A stretch of DNA of 64,000 nucleotides from Buttiauxella selenatireducens (GCF_031432975.1 NZ_CP133838.1:5146001-5210000); one strand, 5' to 3'; counted from the stretch's first letter, positions 1-10,214 are shown. Translations and numbers: made by a program. The notes: a model not told the origin generated them from the letters alone.

Positions 1-162
1 ATCGCTAATTTGCCCACGTTCGTGGCGCTTGAAAGCATCTCCCATCACAAAGCTTTTTTGCAAATTCGCTAGCGGGACGCGACTGTAATCGCTCCATACC
101 CCCATCACGCGGTTGAAGTCGATATCAACAATGACGTTGCCTAAATCAAAGATATACAGCAT
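1..162 (-). CDS. yihX: YihX, HAD-family glucose-1-phosphate phosphatase (N-terminal part only)
   Basis: This is the first 54 codons of a gene that runs off the left edge. The start is the ATG complementary to 160-162. The N-terminus reads MLYIFDLGNVIVDIDFNR, which carries the HAD motif I nucleophile (FDLGN) and matches E. coli YihX closely. The family dephosphorylates alpha-D-glucose-1-phosphate in the cytoplasm. It lies downstream of typA on the same strand, as in E. coli. Only the N-terminal part is visible, so the remaining catalytic motifs cannot be checked. Confidence 0.9.
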   Translation of the reverse strand, partial: MLYIFDLGNVIVDIDFNRVMGVWSDYSRVPLANLQKSFVMGDAFKRHERGQISD

Positions 163-272
163 AAGCCTCTCCTTTGCGCATGGACAAATAACTGTAGCGG
201 TAAAGGGGGGCTTTGACTATCGCTGGCAGAAAAGCGATCCGAGTTCTGCGAACAGTTAGGCAAAAAAGAAGC

Positions 273-302
273 AAAAAAAAGCCCCGCCTAAACAGGCAGG
301 GC
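273..302 (-). terminator. Rho-independent terminator of typA
   Basis: On the minus strand GCCCTGCC pairs with GGCGGGGC across a short loop (281-302) and is followed by a run of Us (complement of 273-280). It lies just past the typA stop codon, so it should end typA transcription before yihX. Confidence 0.85.
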
Positions 303-338
303 TTCAATGCTTTATAGACAGCTTTGCAGGAAAGAAAC

Positions 339-2165
339 TTACGCTTCTTTGCCGCCACGACCAGCGCGTTTGCGGTCGTTTTCAGTCAGGTGACGTTTAC
401 GAATACGTACGGACAGCGGGGTAACTTCTACCAGTTCGTCATCATCGATGAACTCCAGTGCCTGCTCAAGAGTCATTTTCTGAGCTGGAACCAGTGTAGT
501 CGCTTCGTCAGTACCGGACGCACGCATGTTGGTCAGTTTCTTACCGGTCAGGCAGTTAACAGTCAGGTCGTTAGAACGACTGTGAATACCGATGATCTGG
601 CCTTCATAAACTTCAGCACCGTGCCCCAGGAACAGCTTACCGCGATCCTGCAGACCGTACAGAGCAAACGCAACCGCTTTACCCTGGCCGTTAGAGATCA
701 GAACGCCGTTCTGACGCTGGCCCACTTCGCCCTGACGCACATCGTCATAATGGCTGAAGGTGGAGTACAGCAGACCTGTACCAGAAGTCATGGTCATGAA
801 TTCGTTACGGAAACCGATCAGACCACGGCTTGGGATCACGTAGTCAAGACGTACGCGGCCTTTGCCGTCTGGATTCATGTTTTTCAGGTCGCCTTTACGC
901 TCACCAAGAGCCTGCATCACAGAACCCTGGTGTTGCTCTTCGATATCAAGAGTCACGTTTTCAAACGGTTCCTGCTTACGGCCATCGATTTCACGGAAGA
1001 TAACTTTCGGACGGGACACAGCCAGTTCGAAGCCTTCACGACGCATGTTTTCGATAAGAACAGACAGGTGCAGTTCGCCACGACCGGATACACGGAATGC
1101 ATCCGCATCTTCGGTTTCTTCAACGCGCAGCGCAACGTTGTGCACCAGCTCTTTGTTCAGGCGGTCAAGGATCTGACGAGAGGTAACGAATTTACCTTCT
1201 TTGCCACAGAACGGAGAGGTGTTGACGTTGAAGAACATAGAAACGGTTGGTTCATCGACAGACAGTGCTGGCAACGCTTCAACATTTTGCGTATCGCAAA
1301 GGGTGTCGGAGATATTCAGTTCGCCAAGACCGGTAATCGCGATGATATCGCCTGCTTCGGCTTCGGTGGATTCAATACGCTCCAGACCGAGGTGGGTCAG
1401 CACTTTGCCAACTTTACCGTTACGAGTTTTACCTTCGCTATCGATGATAGTGATCTGCTGGTTAGGCTTCACTTTACCGCGTTTGATGCGACCGATGCCG
1501 ATTACGCCAACATAGTTGTTGTAGTCGAGCTGGGAAATTTGCATCTGGAACGGACCATCAAGGTCAACGCTTGGTGCTTTAACGTGGTCAACAATCGCCT
1601 GGTACAGCGGGGTCATATCTTCCGCCATATCACCGTGATCGTTGCCCGCGATCCCCATCAATGCAGATGCATAGATGATTGGGAAATCGAGTTGCTCGTC
1701 GGTTGCTTCAAGGTTAACGAACAGGTCGAATACCTGATCAACAACCCAGTCAGGACGCGCACCAGGACGGTCAACTTTGTTGATTACAACAATTGGCTTC
1801 AAACCATGGGCAAATGCCTTTTTGGTTACGAAGCGCGTCTGCGGCATTGGGCCATCCATTGCATCAACGACCAGCAGAACGGAGTCTACCATGGACATTA
1901 CACGTTCAACTTCACCACCGAAGTCGGCGTGCCCAGGGGTATCAACGATGTTGATACGGTAGTCATTCCATTTGATAGCGGTGTTTTTAGCGAGGATGGT
2001 AATCCCACGCTCTTTCTCCAAATCGTTGGAGTCCATCACGCGTTCAGTAGCTTCAGCACGTTCGTTACTGAAAGTACCAGATTGCTGCAGCAGCTTATCA
2101 ACCAGGGTAGTTTTACCATGGTCAACGTGCGCGATGATGGCGATATTACGCAGATTTTCGATCAC
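339..2165 (-). CDS. typA: TypA/BipA, ribosome-associated translational GTPase
   Basis: The 608-residue product has the usual length for BipA. It is a translation factor of the EF-G/LepA type that binds 70S ribosomes and helps 50S assembly, chiefly at low temperature and under stress. Visible motifs are the G1 P-loop HVDHGKTT (about residues 13-20), DTPGHADF (G3) and NKVDRPGAR (G4), followed by EF-G-like domains and the BipA C-terminal domain. The basic tail [20 protein letters not shown] is typical. The gene is divergent from glnA, as in E. coli. A long plus-strand open frame over the same bases is an antisense shadow. Confidence 0.97.
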   Translation of the reverse strand: MIENLRNIAIIAHVDHGKTTLVDKLLQQSGTFSNERAEATERVMDSNDLEKERGITILAKNTAIKWNDYRINIVDTPGHADFGGEVERVMSMVDSVLLVVDAMDGPMPQTRFVTKKAFAHGLKPIVVINKVDRPGARPDWVVDQVFDLFVNLEATDEQLDFPIIYASALMGIAGNDHGDMAEDMTPLYQAIVDHVKAPSVDLDGPFQMQISQLDYNNYVGVIGIGRIKRGKVKPNQQITIIDSEGKTRNGKVGKVLTHLGLERIESTEAEAGDIIAITGLGELNISDTLCDTQNVEALPALSVDEPTVSMFFNVNTSPFCGKEGKFVTSRQILDRLNKELVHNVALRVEETEDADAFRVSGRGELHLSVLIENMRREGFELAVSRPKVIFREIDGRKQEPFENVTLDIEEQHQGSVMQALGERKGDLKNMNPDGKGRVRLDYVIPSRGLIGFRNEFMTMTSGTGLLYSTFSHYDDVRQGEVGQRQNGVLISNGQGKAVAFALYGLQDRGKLFLGHGAEVYEGQIIGIHSRSNDLTVNCLTGKKLTNMRASGTDEATTLVPAQKMTLEQALEFIDDDELVEVTPLSVRIRKRHLTENDRKRAGRGGKEA

Positions 2166-2315
2166 AACTTTGCCTCAGGCATTAGAAATAGCGCGTTATT
2201 GTACACGTATTAATCGAAGGACAGAACAGGATCACAAAGAACCTTTACAAACAATGTTGAAAGTAAGGGTTTGTGATCGCTTTCACGGAGCAAAAAAGGG
2301 TGCCATAACGAAAAT

Positions 2316-2332
2316 TGCACCAATATGGTGCT
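2316..2332 (+). promoter_or_regulatory. NtrC enhancer site 1 for glnA
   Basis: TGCACCAATATGGTGCT matches the NtrC consensus TGCACC-N4/5-GGTGCA and lies about 105-120 bp upstream of the sigma-54 promoter. In E. coli the equivalent high-affinity sites bind phosphorylated GlnG and act as enhancer for glnAp2. Confidence 0.88.
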
Positions 2333-2347
2333 CAAATCTCAGACCGA

Positions 2348-2364
2348 AGCACTACATTGGTGCA
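2348..2364 (+). promoter_or_regulatory. NtrC enhancer site 2 for glnA
   Basis: AGCACTACATTGGTGCA is a second NtrC palindrome. Its centre is 32 bp (three helical turns) from site 1, the spacing needed for co-operative binding of two NtrC dimers on one DNA face. Weaker half-sites (ATGGTGCA, TTTGCACT) follow to about 2396 and resemble the low-affinity governor sites of E. coli. Confidence 0.85.
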
Positions 2365-2436
2365 AACTATCCATCATGGTGCAGCCCTTTTGCACTATAC
2401 CGCGCATGATAGCGCCTTTTTAGGGTAATTTAAAAG

Positions 2437-2455
2437 TTGGCACAGATTTCGCTTT
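2437..2455 (+). promoter_or_regulatory. Sigma-54 promoter glnAp2
   Basis: TTGGCACAGATTTCGCTTT contains the sigma-54 elements GG (-24) and GC (-12) with correct spacing and matches the E. coli glnAp2 promoter as I remember it. It lies 85 bp before the glnA start codon. Transcription requires RpoN and phosphorylated GlnG bound at the two upstream sites. Confidence 0.93.
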
Positions 2456-2539
2456 AATCATTTCAGGGCGAAAAGCCAAATAGAATGTATTGAACACCTC
2501 GTTACCACGACGACAATGACCAATCCAGGAGATTTAAGT

Positions 2540-3949
2540 ATGTCCGCTGAACACGTATTGACGATGCTGAATGAGCATGAAGTGAAATTTGTTGATTTGC
2601 GCTTCACTGACACCAAAGGTAAGGAACAGCACGTCACAATTCCTGCTCACCAGGTGAATGCTGAATTCTTCGAAGAAGGCAAAATGTTTGATGGCTCCTC
2701 GATTGGTGGCTGGAAAGGCATCGACGAATCCGACATGGTTCTGATGCCAGACGCATCTACCGCGGTTATTGACCCGTTCTTCGCAGACTCCACTCTTATC
2801 ATTCGTTGTGACATTCTTGAGCCAGGCACTTTGCAGGGTTATGACCGTGACCCACGCTCCATCGCAAAACGTGCTGAAGACTACCTGCGCTCAACTGGCA
2901 TTGCCGATACTGTACTGTTCGGGCCAGAGCCAGAATTCTTCCTGTTCGATGACATCCGTTTTGGTAGCTCTATCTCCGGTTCTCACGTTGCTATCGATGA
3001 TATCGAAGGCGCATGGAACACCGGTACTAAATACGAAGGCGGTAACAAAGGTCACCGTCCTGCTGTTAAAGGCGGTTACTTCCCGGTTCCTCCGGTTGAC
3101 TCATCTCAGGACCTGCGTTCTGCAATGTGTCTGACCATGGAGCAAATGGGCCTGGTGGTTGAAGCGCATCACCACGAAGTTGCAACAGCGGGTCAGAACG
3201 AAATCGCCACCCGCTTCAACACCATGACCAAAAAAGCGGACGAAATTCAGATCTACAAATATGTGGTTCATAACGTTGCTCACGCATACGGCAAAACTGC
3301 GACCTTCATGCCAAAACCAATGTTTGGTGATAACGGTTCCGGTATGCACTGCCACATGTCCCTGTCCAAGAACGGCGTAAACCTGTTCTCTGGCGACAAA
3401 TATGCAGGCCTGTCTGAGCAAGCGCTGTACTACATCGGCGGCGTTATCAAGCACGCTAAAGCCATCAACGCCCTGGCGAACCCAACAACCAACTCTTACA
3501 AGCGTCTGGTCCCAGGTTATGAAGCTCCAGTTATGCTGGCTTACTCTGCGCGTAACCGTTCTGCTTCTATCCGTATTCCAGTGGTTGCGTCTCCGAAAGC
3601 ACGTCGTATTGAAGTGCGTTTCCCAGACCCAGCAGCTAACCCGTACCTGTGCTTTGCAGCTCTGCTGATGGCTGGTCTTGATGGCATCAAGAACAAAATC
3701 CATCCGGGCGAAGCAATGGACAAAAACCTGTACGACCTGCCGCCAGAAGAAGCGAAAGAGATCCCACAAGTTGCTGGCTCTCTGGAAGAAGCACTGAACT
3801 GCCTGAACGAAGACCGTGAGTTCCTGACTGCGGGTGGCGTGTTCACCAATGACGCAATCGATGCTTACATCGCCCTGCGTATTGAAGAAAATGACCGTGT
3901 GCGTATGACTCCGCACCCGGTAGAGTTTGAGTTGTACTACAGCGTTTAA
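2540..3949 (+). CDS. glnA: Glutamine synthetase, type I
   Basis: The 469-residue enzyme makes glutamine from glutamate, ammonia and ATP and acts as a cytoplasmic dodecamer. The start is the ATG at 2540 behind AGGAG; an in-frame upstream ATG at 2516 lacks support from the family. Visible signatures include FDGSSIGGW near the N-terminus, the ATP-binding [25 protein letters not shown] and the adenylylation segment [10 protein letters not shown], whose Tyr (about residue 398) is the GlnE target. The protein is nearly identical to E. coli GlnA except near the C-terminus (around [10 protein letters not shown]). It is first in the glnALG operon and is driven by glnAp2 under nitrogen limitation. Confidence 0.98.
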   Translation: MSAEHVLTMLNEHEVKFVDLRFTDTKGKEQHVTIPAHQVNAEFFEEGKMFDGSSIGGWKGIDESDMVLMPDASTAVIDPFFADSTLIIRCDILEPGTLQGYDRDPRSIAKRAEDYLRSTGIADTVLFGPEPEFFLFDDIRFGSSISGSHVAIDDIEGAWNTGTKYEGGNKGHRPAVKGGYFPVPPVDSSQDLRSAMCLTMEQMGLVVEAHHHEVATAGQNEIATRFNTMTKKADEIQIYKYVVHNVAHAYGKTATFMPKPMFGDNGSGMHCHMSLSKNGVNLFSGDKYAGLSEQALYYIGGVIKHAKAINALANPTTNSYKRLVPGYEAPVMLAYSARNRSASIRIPVVASPKARRIEVRFPDPAANPYLCFAALLMAGLDGIKNKIHPGEAMDKNLYDLPPEEAKEIPQVAGSLEEALNCLNEDREFLTAGGVFTNDAIDAYIALRIEENDRVRMTPHPVEFELYYSV

Positions 3950-3954
3950 TATTA

Positions 3955-4083
<129 letters not shown>

Positions 4084-4104
4084 TTGTTGCCGTGGAAACT
4101 TTTG

Positions 4105-4128
4105 GCCCATCTCATGATGGGCTTTTTT
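4105..4128 (+). terminator. Terminator after glnA
   Basis: GCCCATC pairs with GATGGGC over a TCAT loop and is followed by six Ts. It sits between glnA and glnL, as in E. coli, where it makes most glnA transcripts stop so that glnLG is expressed at a lower level than glnA. Confidence 0.88.
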
Positions 4129-4179
4129 CTCCACAAATAACCTTCTGTAGCAATATCTTTTGCCCGCAGGAAACTATAC

Positions 4180-4196
4180 TGCACCATCACAGTGCA
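4180..4196 (+). promoter_or_regulatory. NtrC operator at the glnL promoter
   Basis: TGCACCATCACAGTGCA is a near-perfect NtrC palindrome 20 bp before the glnL start codon. A TATACT hexamer directly abuts it on the left. In E. coli, NtrC bound here represses the weak glnL promoter, limiting its own synthesis. Confidence 0.85.
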
Positions 4197-4215
4197 AATT
4201 ATCGGAGACTGCTGT

Positions 4216-5265
4216 ATGGCAACCGGCACACTGCCCGATGCTGGGCAGATCCTGAATTCTTTAATCAACAGCATTTTACTGGTCGATGACGAGCTGGCGG
4301 TGCATTACGCCAACCCAGCTGCACAGCAACTTTTGGCGCAAAGTTCGCGCAAGCTGTACGGCACACCTCTTCCAGAGCTGTTGAGTTACTTTTCGCTAAA
4401 TGTTGGCTTGATGCAGGAAAGCCTGACCGCAGGCCAGGGTTTTACCGATAACGAAGTCACACTAGTTATTGATAGCCGTTCCCACATTCTTTCCCTGACT
4501 GCACAACGTTTGCCAGAAGGTTTCATCCTGATGGAAATGGCGCCGATGGATAATCAGCGACGTTTAAGTCAGGAACAGTTACAACAAGCGCAGCAAATTG
4601 CCGCTCGTGACTTAGTCCGTGGGCTGGCACATGAGATTAAAAATCCACTTGGTGGGTTACGCGGCGCGGCGCAATTACTGGCAAAAGCCTTACCCGATCC
4701 CTCTCTCACCGAATACACCAAGGTGATTATTGAGCAAGCTGACCGCTTACGTAATCTGGTGGACAGGCTGTTAGGCCCGCAACAACCCGGCATGCACGTC
4801 ACTGAAAGTATTCACAAAGTTACTGAGCGTGTGATGAAATTGGTGTCGATGGAGTTACCAGCGAATGTGACGCTGGTGAGAGATTACGACCCAAGTTTGC
4901 CTGAGTTGGCGCATGATCCCGACCAAATTGAACAGATTTTACTGAATATTGTGCGCAACGCGCTTCAGGCGTTGGGCAGCGACGGCGGTGAGATTGTGCT
5001 ACGCACGCGTACTGCGTTTCAAATTACGCTGCACGGTACGCGTTATCGCCTGGCTGCTCGCATTGATATTGAAGACAACGGTCCGGGAATTCCGGCCCAT
5101 CTGCAGGACACACTATTCTACCCAATGGTGAGCGGACGTGAAGGAGGGACGGGTTTAGGTCTTTCTATTGCACGCAACTTGATCGATCAGCATTCGGGAA
5201 AAATCGAATTTAACAGTTGGCCAGGTCATACCGAGTTCTCGGTTTACCTGCCTATTCGTAAGTAG
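4216..5265 (+). CDS. glnL: GlnL (NtrB), nitrogen-sensing histidine kinase/phosphatase
   Basis: The 349-residue product equals E. coli NtrB in length. It phosphorylates or dephosphorylates GlnG depending on PII (GlnB) binding, and so couples nitrogen status to transcription. A PAS domain occupies about residues 5-110. The H-box [12 protein letters not shown] puts the phospho-acceptor at His139. N-box ([10 protein letters not shown]) and G-boxes ([15 protein letters not shown]) of the ATPase domain follow. There are no membrane segments, so it is cytoplasmic. The ATG at 4216 is chosen to match the family start MATG; an in-frame ATG at 4192 lies inside the NtrC operator. Confidence 0.97.
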   Translation: MATGTLPDAGQILNSLINSILLVDDELAVHYANPAAQQLLAQSSRKLYGTPLPELLSYFSLNVGLMQESLTAGQGFTDNEVTLVIDSRSHILSLTAQRLPEGFILMEMAPMDNQRRLSQEQLQQAQQIAARDLVRGLAHEIKNPLGGLRGAAQLLAKALPDPSLTEYTKVIIEQADRLRNLVDRLLGPQQPGMHVTESIHKVTERVMKLVSMELPANVTLVRDYDPSLPELAHDPDQIEQILLNIVRNALQALGSDGGEIVLRTRTAFQITLHGTRYRLAARIDIEDNGPGIPAHLQDTLFYPMVSGREGGTGLGLSIARNLIDQHSGKIEFNSWPGHTEFSVYLPIRK

Positions 5266-5273
5266 AGGTCTTT

Positions 5274-6683
5274 ATGCAACGAGGGATAGTTTGGATCGTT
5301 GATGACGATAGCTCCATCCGTTGGGTGCTGGAACGCGCTCTGACTGGAGCGGGTTTAAGCTGCACCACGTTTGAAAGTGGCAATGAAGTCCTGAATGCTC
5401 TTGCAACCAAAACCCCGGACGTTTTGTTATCTGATATTCGCATGCCCGGCATGGATGGTTTGGCGCTGCTAAAGCAGATTAAACAACGGCACCCGATGTT
5501 GCCGGTCATCATAATGACAGCTCATTCAGACCTTGAAGCGGCGGTGAGCGCCTATCAACAAGGTGCATTTGATTACCTGCCAAAGCCTTTTGATATTGAT
5601 GAAGCAGTGGCACTTGTTGAGCGAGCCATCAGTCATTATCAGGAACAACAGCAACCGCGTAATGTGCAGGTTAATGGGCCGACGACCGATATCATCGGTG
5701 AAGCCCCCGCGATGCAGGATGTGTTTCGCATTATTGGTCGTTTGTCCCGATCATCAATAAGTGTGCTGATTAACGGCGAATCCGGTACGGGTAAGGAGTT
5801 GGTTGCCCACGCTTTACATCGTCATAGTCCGCGAGTGAAATCCCCTTTTATCGCGCTGAATATGGCCGCCATTCCAAAGGATTTGATTGAGTCCGAGCTG
5901 TTTGGCCATGAGAAAGGTGCTTTTACCGGTGCGAATCAAATTCGCCAGGGCCGTTTTGAGCAGGCTGATGGCGGCACACTGTTCCTCGATGAAATTGGTG
6001 ATATGCCGCTGGACGTGCAAACCCGTTTGCTTCGCGTGTTAGCTGATGGGCAGTTTTATCGCGTTGGCGGTTATGCGCCCGTAAAAGTGGATGTGCGGAT
6101 TATTGCCGCGACTCACCAGAATCTTGAGTTGCGCGTACAGGAAGGGAAATTCCGTGAGGATTTATTCCATCGCCTGAACGTAATACGTGTGCATTTGCCA
6201 CCTCTGCGCGAGCGCCGCGAAGATATTCCGCGCCTGGCTCGCCATTTCTTGCAAGATGCCGCGCAGGAATTGGGTGTGGAAGCAAAGCTGCTCCATCCCG
6301 AAACCGAAACGGCGTTAACGCGTTTGGCCTGGCCTGGAAACGTCCGCCAGCTGGAAAATACTTGTCGCTGGTTAACAGTCATGGCGGCAGGTCAGGAAGT
6401 GTTGATTCAGGACTTGCCCGCCGAACTATTCGAGACAACGATTCCCGATAGTCCGGCGCATTCTCAGTCCGACAGTTGGGCAACACTGCTGGCACAATGG
6501 GCAGATCGCGCATTACGTTCCGGTCATCAGAACTTACTCTCTGAGGCTCAGCCAGAGATGGAGCGTACACTGCTGACGACTGCGCTACGCCATACGCAAG
6601 GGCATAAGCAGGAAGCAGCAAGGCTTCTTGGTTGGGGACGCAATACCCTGACGCGTAAGCTCAAAGAGTTGGGAATGGAGTAG
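5274..6683 (+). CDS. glnG: GlnG (NtrC), sigma-54 response regulator
   Basis: The 469-residue product is the same length as E. coli NtrC. It has a receiver domain with phospho-acceptor Asp54 (LLSDIRMPG), an AAA+ domain with Walker A GESGTGKE, the sigma-54 contact loop GAFTGA and Walker [12 protein letters not shown], and a C-terminal Fis-type helix-turn-helix. Phosphorylated by GlnL, it forms oligomers that open sigma-54 promoters such as glnAp2. It starts 8 bp after glnL. No usual terminator follows: the space up to convergent hemN is filled by an ERIC element. Confidence 0.98.
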   Translation: MQRGIVWIVDDDSSIRWVLERALTGAGLSCTTFESGNEVLNALATKTPDVLLSDIRMPGMDGLALLKQIKQRHPMLPVIIMTAHSDLEAAVSAYQQGAFDYLPKPFDIDEAVALVERAISHYQEQQQPRNVQVNGPTTDIIGEAPAMQDVFRIIGRLSRSSISVLINGESGTGKELVAHALHRHSPRVKSPFIALNMAAIPKDLIESELFGHEKGAFTGANQIRQGRFEQADGGTLFLDEIGDMPLDVQTRLLRVLADGQFYRVGGYAPVKVDVRIIAATHQNLELRVQEGKFREDLFHRLNVIRVHLPPLRERREDIPRLARHFLQDAAQELGVEAKLLHPETETALTRLAWPGNVRQLENTCRWLTVMAAGQEVLIQDLPAELFETTIPDSPAHSQSDSWATLLAQWADRALRSGHQNLLSEAQPEMERTLLTTALRHTQGHKQEAARLLGWGRNTLTRKLKELGME

Positions 6684-6694
6684 CTTACAATTTA

Positions 6695-6817
6695 TATCCT
6701 AAATAATTCGAGTTGTGGGTAGGCGGCAAGAGAGCTAATCCCCAGGAGCTTACTTGAGTAAGTGACTGGGGTTAGTGAGCGCTGCCAACGCCCCCACAAC
6801 TTGAAGAATGACGGATA
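6695..6817 (+). repeat. ERIC element 2 (glnG-hemN)
   Basis: This is a full-length ERIC of about 123 bp. Its outer end reads TATCCTAAATAATTCGAGTT, and the core CCCCAGGAGCTTACTTGAG is followed by TAAGTGACTGGGG. It begins 12 bp after the glnG stop and ends 1 bp before the hemN stop codon, so it occupies essentially the whole convergent intergenic space. Confidence 0.93.
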
Positions 6818-6818
6818 T

Positions 6819-8192
6819 TTAGATTACGCGAGAGAACTGTTGCAGCCGTGCCTTCTGGCGCAAGTAACTATCAAAACACATGCAGATATTACGGATTAGC
6901 AAACGACCTTTTGCCGTGACCTGGATATGTTTACCGTCAATGTCCACCAGCCCATCTTTCTCTAGTGGCTTCAGCAATTTCAAATCTTCTGCGAAGTACT
7001 CTTCAGCATTCAGATCCCAAAGCTCTTCGATTTCCACAAGGTTGAGCTGGAAGTTACAAATCAGCGCTTTGATAACGTCACGACGAATACAGTCATCACG
7101 GGTTAATGCCAGACCACGCCATAGCGCATCGCCTTGCTGATCAACCTGTTGGTAATACGTTTTAAGCTCTTTCTGGTTCTGTGCGTAGCAATCGCCAATC
7201 ATGCTGATGGCGGAAACGCCCATGCCCAACAGATCCGTATCTCCCTGGGTGGTGTAGCCCTGGAAATTACGGTGCAATTTCCCTTCGCGTTGAGCAATCG
7301 CCAGTTCATCATCCGGACGAGCGAAATGGTCCATGCCAATAAATTGGTATCCAGTCGCCGTTAGCGAGCTGATGGTCTCTTGCAGAATATCGAGTTTCTG
7401 CTGCGCGCTGGGTAAGTCTGCATCTTTAATTTTGCGTTGCGCCGCGAACAATGTCGGCAAGTGCGCGTAGTTAAAAACGCTTAAACGATGCGGGCTGAGT
7501 TCTGCCACGCGTTTGAGCGTGAAAGCAAAACTTTCCGGCGTCTGTTTTGGCAGACCATAAATCAAATCGATATTGGTTGATGTAAAGCCCAGTTCGCGCG
7601 CGCGCTGAATCAAGGCAAAGATAAACTCTTCGTCTTGTTCGCGGTTAACCAAACGCTGAACTTCTTTGTTGAAATCCTGCACCCCCATACTCAGGCGAGT
7701 AAAGCCTTCCTGACGCAGGTGGTCCAGCACATCAAGTTCGATTTCACGCGGATCGATTTCAATAGACAGCTCGGCGTCTTCATTGAAATTGAAATGACCC
7801 CGTAGAAGCCCCATCAAACGGCTTATCTGCGCTTTACTCAAGTAAGTTGGTGTACCGCCGCCCCAATGCAGTTGGCTGACGTGACGGCCCTTGAAGAGCG
7901 GCGCACGGTGGGCAATCTCTTGTTCCAGCGCATCAAGGTACTGATCGGCCTTGTGCGTCTGCCGAGTCACAATCTTGTTGCAGCCGCAGAAGTAGCAGAG
8001 TTTGTGGCAGAACGGGATATGAACATATAGCGACAGCGGGCGCTCAGGATAACGAGCCACCGCCTGTAGAAATGCCGCCTCACCGAAGTCTTCTGAAAAC
8101 TCCAGCGCAGTCGGGTAAGAAGTATAACGCGGCCCTGAATAATTATATTTCTGGATCAGGGCCAGATCCCAATCGATTAACTGCTCAGACAT
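6819..8192 (-). CDS. hemN: HemN, oxygen-independent coproporphyrinogen III oxidase
   Basis: This radical-SAM enzyme decarboxylates coproporphyrinogen III to protoporphyrinogen IX for anaerobic haem synthesis. The iron-sulfur signature appears as PFCHKLCYFCGC (about residues 59-70), and GGGTPTYL is the SAM-binding motif. The 457-residue length equals E. coli HemN. I chose the ATG at 8192: a GTG six bases earlier is only 2 nt from the GGAGG ribosome-binding site, whereas the ATG is 8 nt away. That ribosome-binding site lies inside a small upstream ORF ending 2 nt before hemN, so translation of the two may be coupled. Confidence 0.96.
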   Translation of the reverse strand: MSEQLIDWDLALIQKYNYSGPRYTSYPTALEFSEDFGEAAFLQAVARYPERPLSLYVHIPFCHKLCYFCGCNKIVTRQTHKADQYLDALEQEIAHRAPLFKGRHVSQLHWGGGTPTYLSKAQISRLMGLLRGHFNFNEDAELSIEIDPREIELDVLDHLRQEGFTRLSMGVQDFNKEVQRLVNREQDEEFIFALIQRARELGFTSTNIDLIYGLPKQTPESFAFTLKRVAELSPHRLSVFNYAHLPTLFAAQRKIKDADLPSAQQKLDILQETISSLTATGYQFIGMDHFARPDDELAIAQREGKLHRNFQGYTTQGDTDLLGMGVSAISMIGDCYAQNQKELKTYYQQVDQQGDALWRGLALTRDDCIRRDVIKALICNFQLNLVEIEELWDLNAEEYFAEDLKLLKPLEKDGLVDIDGKHIQVTAKGRLLIRNICMCFDSYLRQKARLQQFSRVI

Positions 8193-8194
8193 AC

Positions 8195-8329
8195 TCACTT
8201 CCTCCGGTGATGCCGCATTCGTTGACGGCGCAACGATTTTTGCAATCGCGACAACCGCCGTAGTTTAACGAATAACCACAGCAGATAACACACCAGAGGA
8301 ATAACCACGAAAAGAACAGGTAATCCCAT
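8195..8329 (-). CDS. Predicted 44-residue single-pass membrane peptide
   Basis: An ORF of 44 codons starts with ATG at 8329, 11 bp after the yihI stop, and ends with TGA at 8197-8195, two bases before the hemN ATG. The product has a hydrophobic stretch (about residues 3-21, LPVLFVVIPLVCYLLWLFV) followed by a very basic tail (KLRRLSRLQKSLRRQRMRHH). That suggests one membrane helix with the C-terminus in the cytoplasm. It has no clear Shine-Dalgarno and may be read by coupling to yihI. Some relatives carry a longer DUF2489-type membrane protein at this position, so it could be a shortened remnant; this is from memory and unverified. Confidence 0.5.
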   Translation of the reverse strand: MGLPVLFVVIPLVCYLLWLFVKLRRLSRLQKSLRRQRMRHHRRK

Positions 8330-8340
8330 CGGGGTAATCG

Positions 8341-8865
8341 TTAATCAGTGCCTTTGAGCAGGCGCATCAGATCATCGCCCTTCTCTTTTTCTTCTTCATC
8401 TTCGTCATCATCGTAAGCGATGCCGAGTTCAGCCATCAGTGCATCGATGCGATCAAGCTTCGCGTTAACCCAAGCCTGCTCTTCGGCATTGAGCGTTTCA
8501 CCTTCTTCAAGACGTTCCAGCAACGCATCCAGGCGTTCATCGTTTTCCAGCAAATCCAGCTCAGCCTGTGGTGTTAGCATAGGTTTCTCGCTTTTAGGTT
8601 TGTGCTGCTTCGGTTTTTTGACCTGGACTTCAGTTACGCCCAGGGCGATTGGTTTTTTACTGCCAATGCGCGGATCTTTGGCCTGGCTGCTGCCTTTTCC
8701 ACTTTTAGCCGACTCGACGCCGCCAGTTGCACGACTACCCGCAGCGTGGCCACTGTGCTTTTTCTCACGTTTGCGATCGCGAGCTTCACGATCAAGCTCT
8801 TCACGCGTTTTGCGGCGTGCTTTTGAAGGTTTAGAACCAGGTACTGCTGAGTTTTGTTGCTTCAT
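8341..8865 (-). CDS. yihI: YihI, GTPase-activating protein for Der
   Basis: The 174-residue product resembles E. coli YihI (169 residues), which stimulates the GTPase Der (EngA) and restrains 50S ribosome assembly. The N-terminal third is very basic ([20 protein letters not shown]), the middle carries the conserved [14 protein letters not shown], and the C-terminal end is acidic ([14 protein letters not shown]). The start at 8865 gives MKQQNS and matches the family; an in-frame ATG at 8928 is too far upstream. It shares the strand with hemN and csrC. Confidence 0.93.
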   Translation of the reverse strand: MKQQNSAVPGSKPSKARRKTREELDREARDRKREKKHSGHAAGSRATGGVESAKSGKGSSQAKDPRIGSKKPIALGVTEVQVKKPKQHKPKSEKPMLTPQAELDLLENDERLDALLERLEEGETLNAEEQAWVNAKLDRIDALMAELGIAYDDDEDEEEKEKGDDLMRLLKGTD

Positions 8866-8934
8866 AATAATTTTTCTTGAGCCGTTTTCATTCAGTATAG
8901 AATTGCGGCGGAATCTAGCAGAAAGCAAGCAAAG

Positions 8935-9195
8935 AAAAAAGGCGGCAGGTTAACCTGTCGCCTTTTTCTTGTTCCTGGACCTTTATCTGGTCACACAATC
9001 CCTGTTTGCACTCGACGCCCTGTCTTTCCTTTGCAAACAACTTCCGTGTCAATCCATGTCCTTGTTAAACGTCTCCTGACGTTGCCTCCTGGCATTTCCT
9101 TGGTTCCTCGCCGTCCTGACGATCCTGAACCCTCATCCTGAGTTGCTATCCTTCGTGGCTCTCCTTTGCCTGTGCCGCTAACTTTACTCTTACCC
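8935..9195 (-). ncRNA. csrC: CsrC regulatory RNA
   Basis: On the minus strand the segment contains many GGA-centred CsrA-binding motifs (AGGA, CAGGA, GGATG). It ends in the palindrome AAGGCGACAGGTTAACCTG followed by CCGCCTTTTTT, very like the E. coli CsrC terminator. Position (between engB and yihI) and direction (same as yihI) also match csrC. CsrC titrates the translational regulator CsrA. The 5' end is estimated from a TAGAAT -10-like hexamer (complement of 9200-9205). An open frame of 68 codons across it is coincidental. Confidence 0.87.
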
Positions 9196-9451
9196 ATTGA
9201 TTCTACAAGATGAGTATTTGTGTTAAGTCATTGGTGTAATCCGAGCAAACAATCATAATTGACTGTTATGTATAATCTTTTAATTATCACTGCAACAATC
9301 AACACTGCGTTCTCTGACAGATAGAGTGGTCAATATCCTACAAACCTCGGGCGGATTTCTGTAATCCTGTAAGCCGCGCCGAGAAACACGGCGTTTTCCC
9401 CATGTTCAGGTATAATCCCCCACAATGCTCATCCTGAGGGAGACAACCGTT

Positions 9452-10108
9452 TTGACAAACTGGAATTATCAACTGACCCACTTCGTGCTTAGCGCACCGG
9501 ACATTCGCCATTTACCTTCTGATACCGGTATTGAGGTTGCTTTCGCAGGCCGCTCTAACGCAGGGAAATCCAGCGCTTTAAATACGCTGACCAATCAGAA
9601 AGCACTGGCTCGAACCAGTAAAACACCAGGCCGTACTCAGCTCATCAACCTGTTTGAAGTCGCTGAAGGTAAACGTCTGGTGGATTTACCGGGTTACGGC
9701 TACGCCGAAGTGCCGGAAGAAGTAAAACTGAAATGGCAGCGCGCGCTCGGTGAATATCTGCAAAAGCGTAATAGCTTGAAAGGCCTGGTCGTGCTGATGG
9801 ATATCCGTCATCCACTTAAGGACCTTGATCAGCAGATGATTCACTGGGCTGTTGCCAGCAACATTCCCGTCATGTTGCTGTTAACCAAGGCTGATAAGTT
9901 GGCATCTGGTGCTCGTAAAGCACAGTTGAATATGGTGCGCGCCGCAGTAGTGGACTTTAACGGTGACATTCAGGTTGAGGCGTTTTCGTCACTGAAGAAA
10001 ATTGGTGTCGATGTACTGCGTCATAAGCTAGATGGCTGGTACAACGATATTGCTCCAGCAACTGAAGAAGATGGTGTAGAAGAAGACGACGAGACGACTG
10101 GCGAATAA
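9452..10108 (+). CDS. engB: EngB (YihA/YsxC), ribosome-biogenesis GTPase
   Basis: The 218-residue GTPase is needed for 50S subunit assembly. Visible G motifs are GRSNAGKSS (G1), TPGRT (G2), DLPGYG (G3) and TKAD (G4). I start it at the TTG at 9452, which gives LTNWNYQ (family MTNxNYQ) and stands about 9 nt after the GGGAG ribosome-binding site. The ATG at 9425 lacks one. The acidic tail ([14 protein letters not shown]) is a few residues longer than in E. coli. It converges on the Spot 42 gene with an ERIC remnant between them. Confidence 0.94.
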   Translation: MTNWNYQLTHFVLSAPDIRHLPSDTGIEVAFAGRSNAGKSSALNTLTNQKALARTSKTPGRTQLINLFEVAEGKRLVDLPGYGYAEVPEEVKLKWQRALGEYLQKRNSLKGLVVLMDIRHPLKDLDQQMIHWAVASNIPVMLLLTKADKLASGARKAQLNMVRAAVVDFNGDIQVEAFSSLKKIGVDVLRHKLDGWYNDIAPATEEDGVEEDDETTGE

Positions 10109-10125
10109 CCATCCTTCGTTATTGG

Positions 10126-10209
10126 CCATACCTAAAATAATTCGAGTTGCATTGCGGGGGCAAATGAACGCTGCCAACAAAGATGCAGCTTGAAGTTTTA
10201 TGGGTATGG
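10126..10209 (+). repeat. ERIC element 3, internally deleted (engB-spf)
   Basis: Both ERIC ends are present (CCATACCTAAAATAATTCGA on the left, TGAAGTTTTATGGGTATGG on the right), but the central AGCTTAC/GTAAGTGA palindrome is missing. This leaves about 84 bp instead of about 125. Internal deletions of this kind are known in ERIC families. Confidence 0.8.
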
Positions 10210-10214
10210 CACAA

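Noticed and set aside
324-2213. A 629-codon open frame antisense to typA
   Set aside because: It mirrors the typA coding frame, has no family resemblance and no ribosome-binding site, and typA is certain.
8991-9197. A 68-codon ORF on the minus strand
   Set aside because: It lies inside CsrC RNA; the GGA-rich RNA sequence accounts for the open frame.
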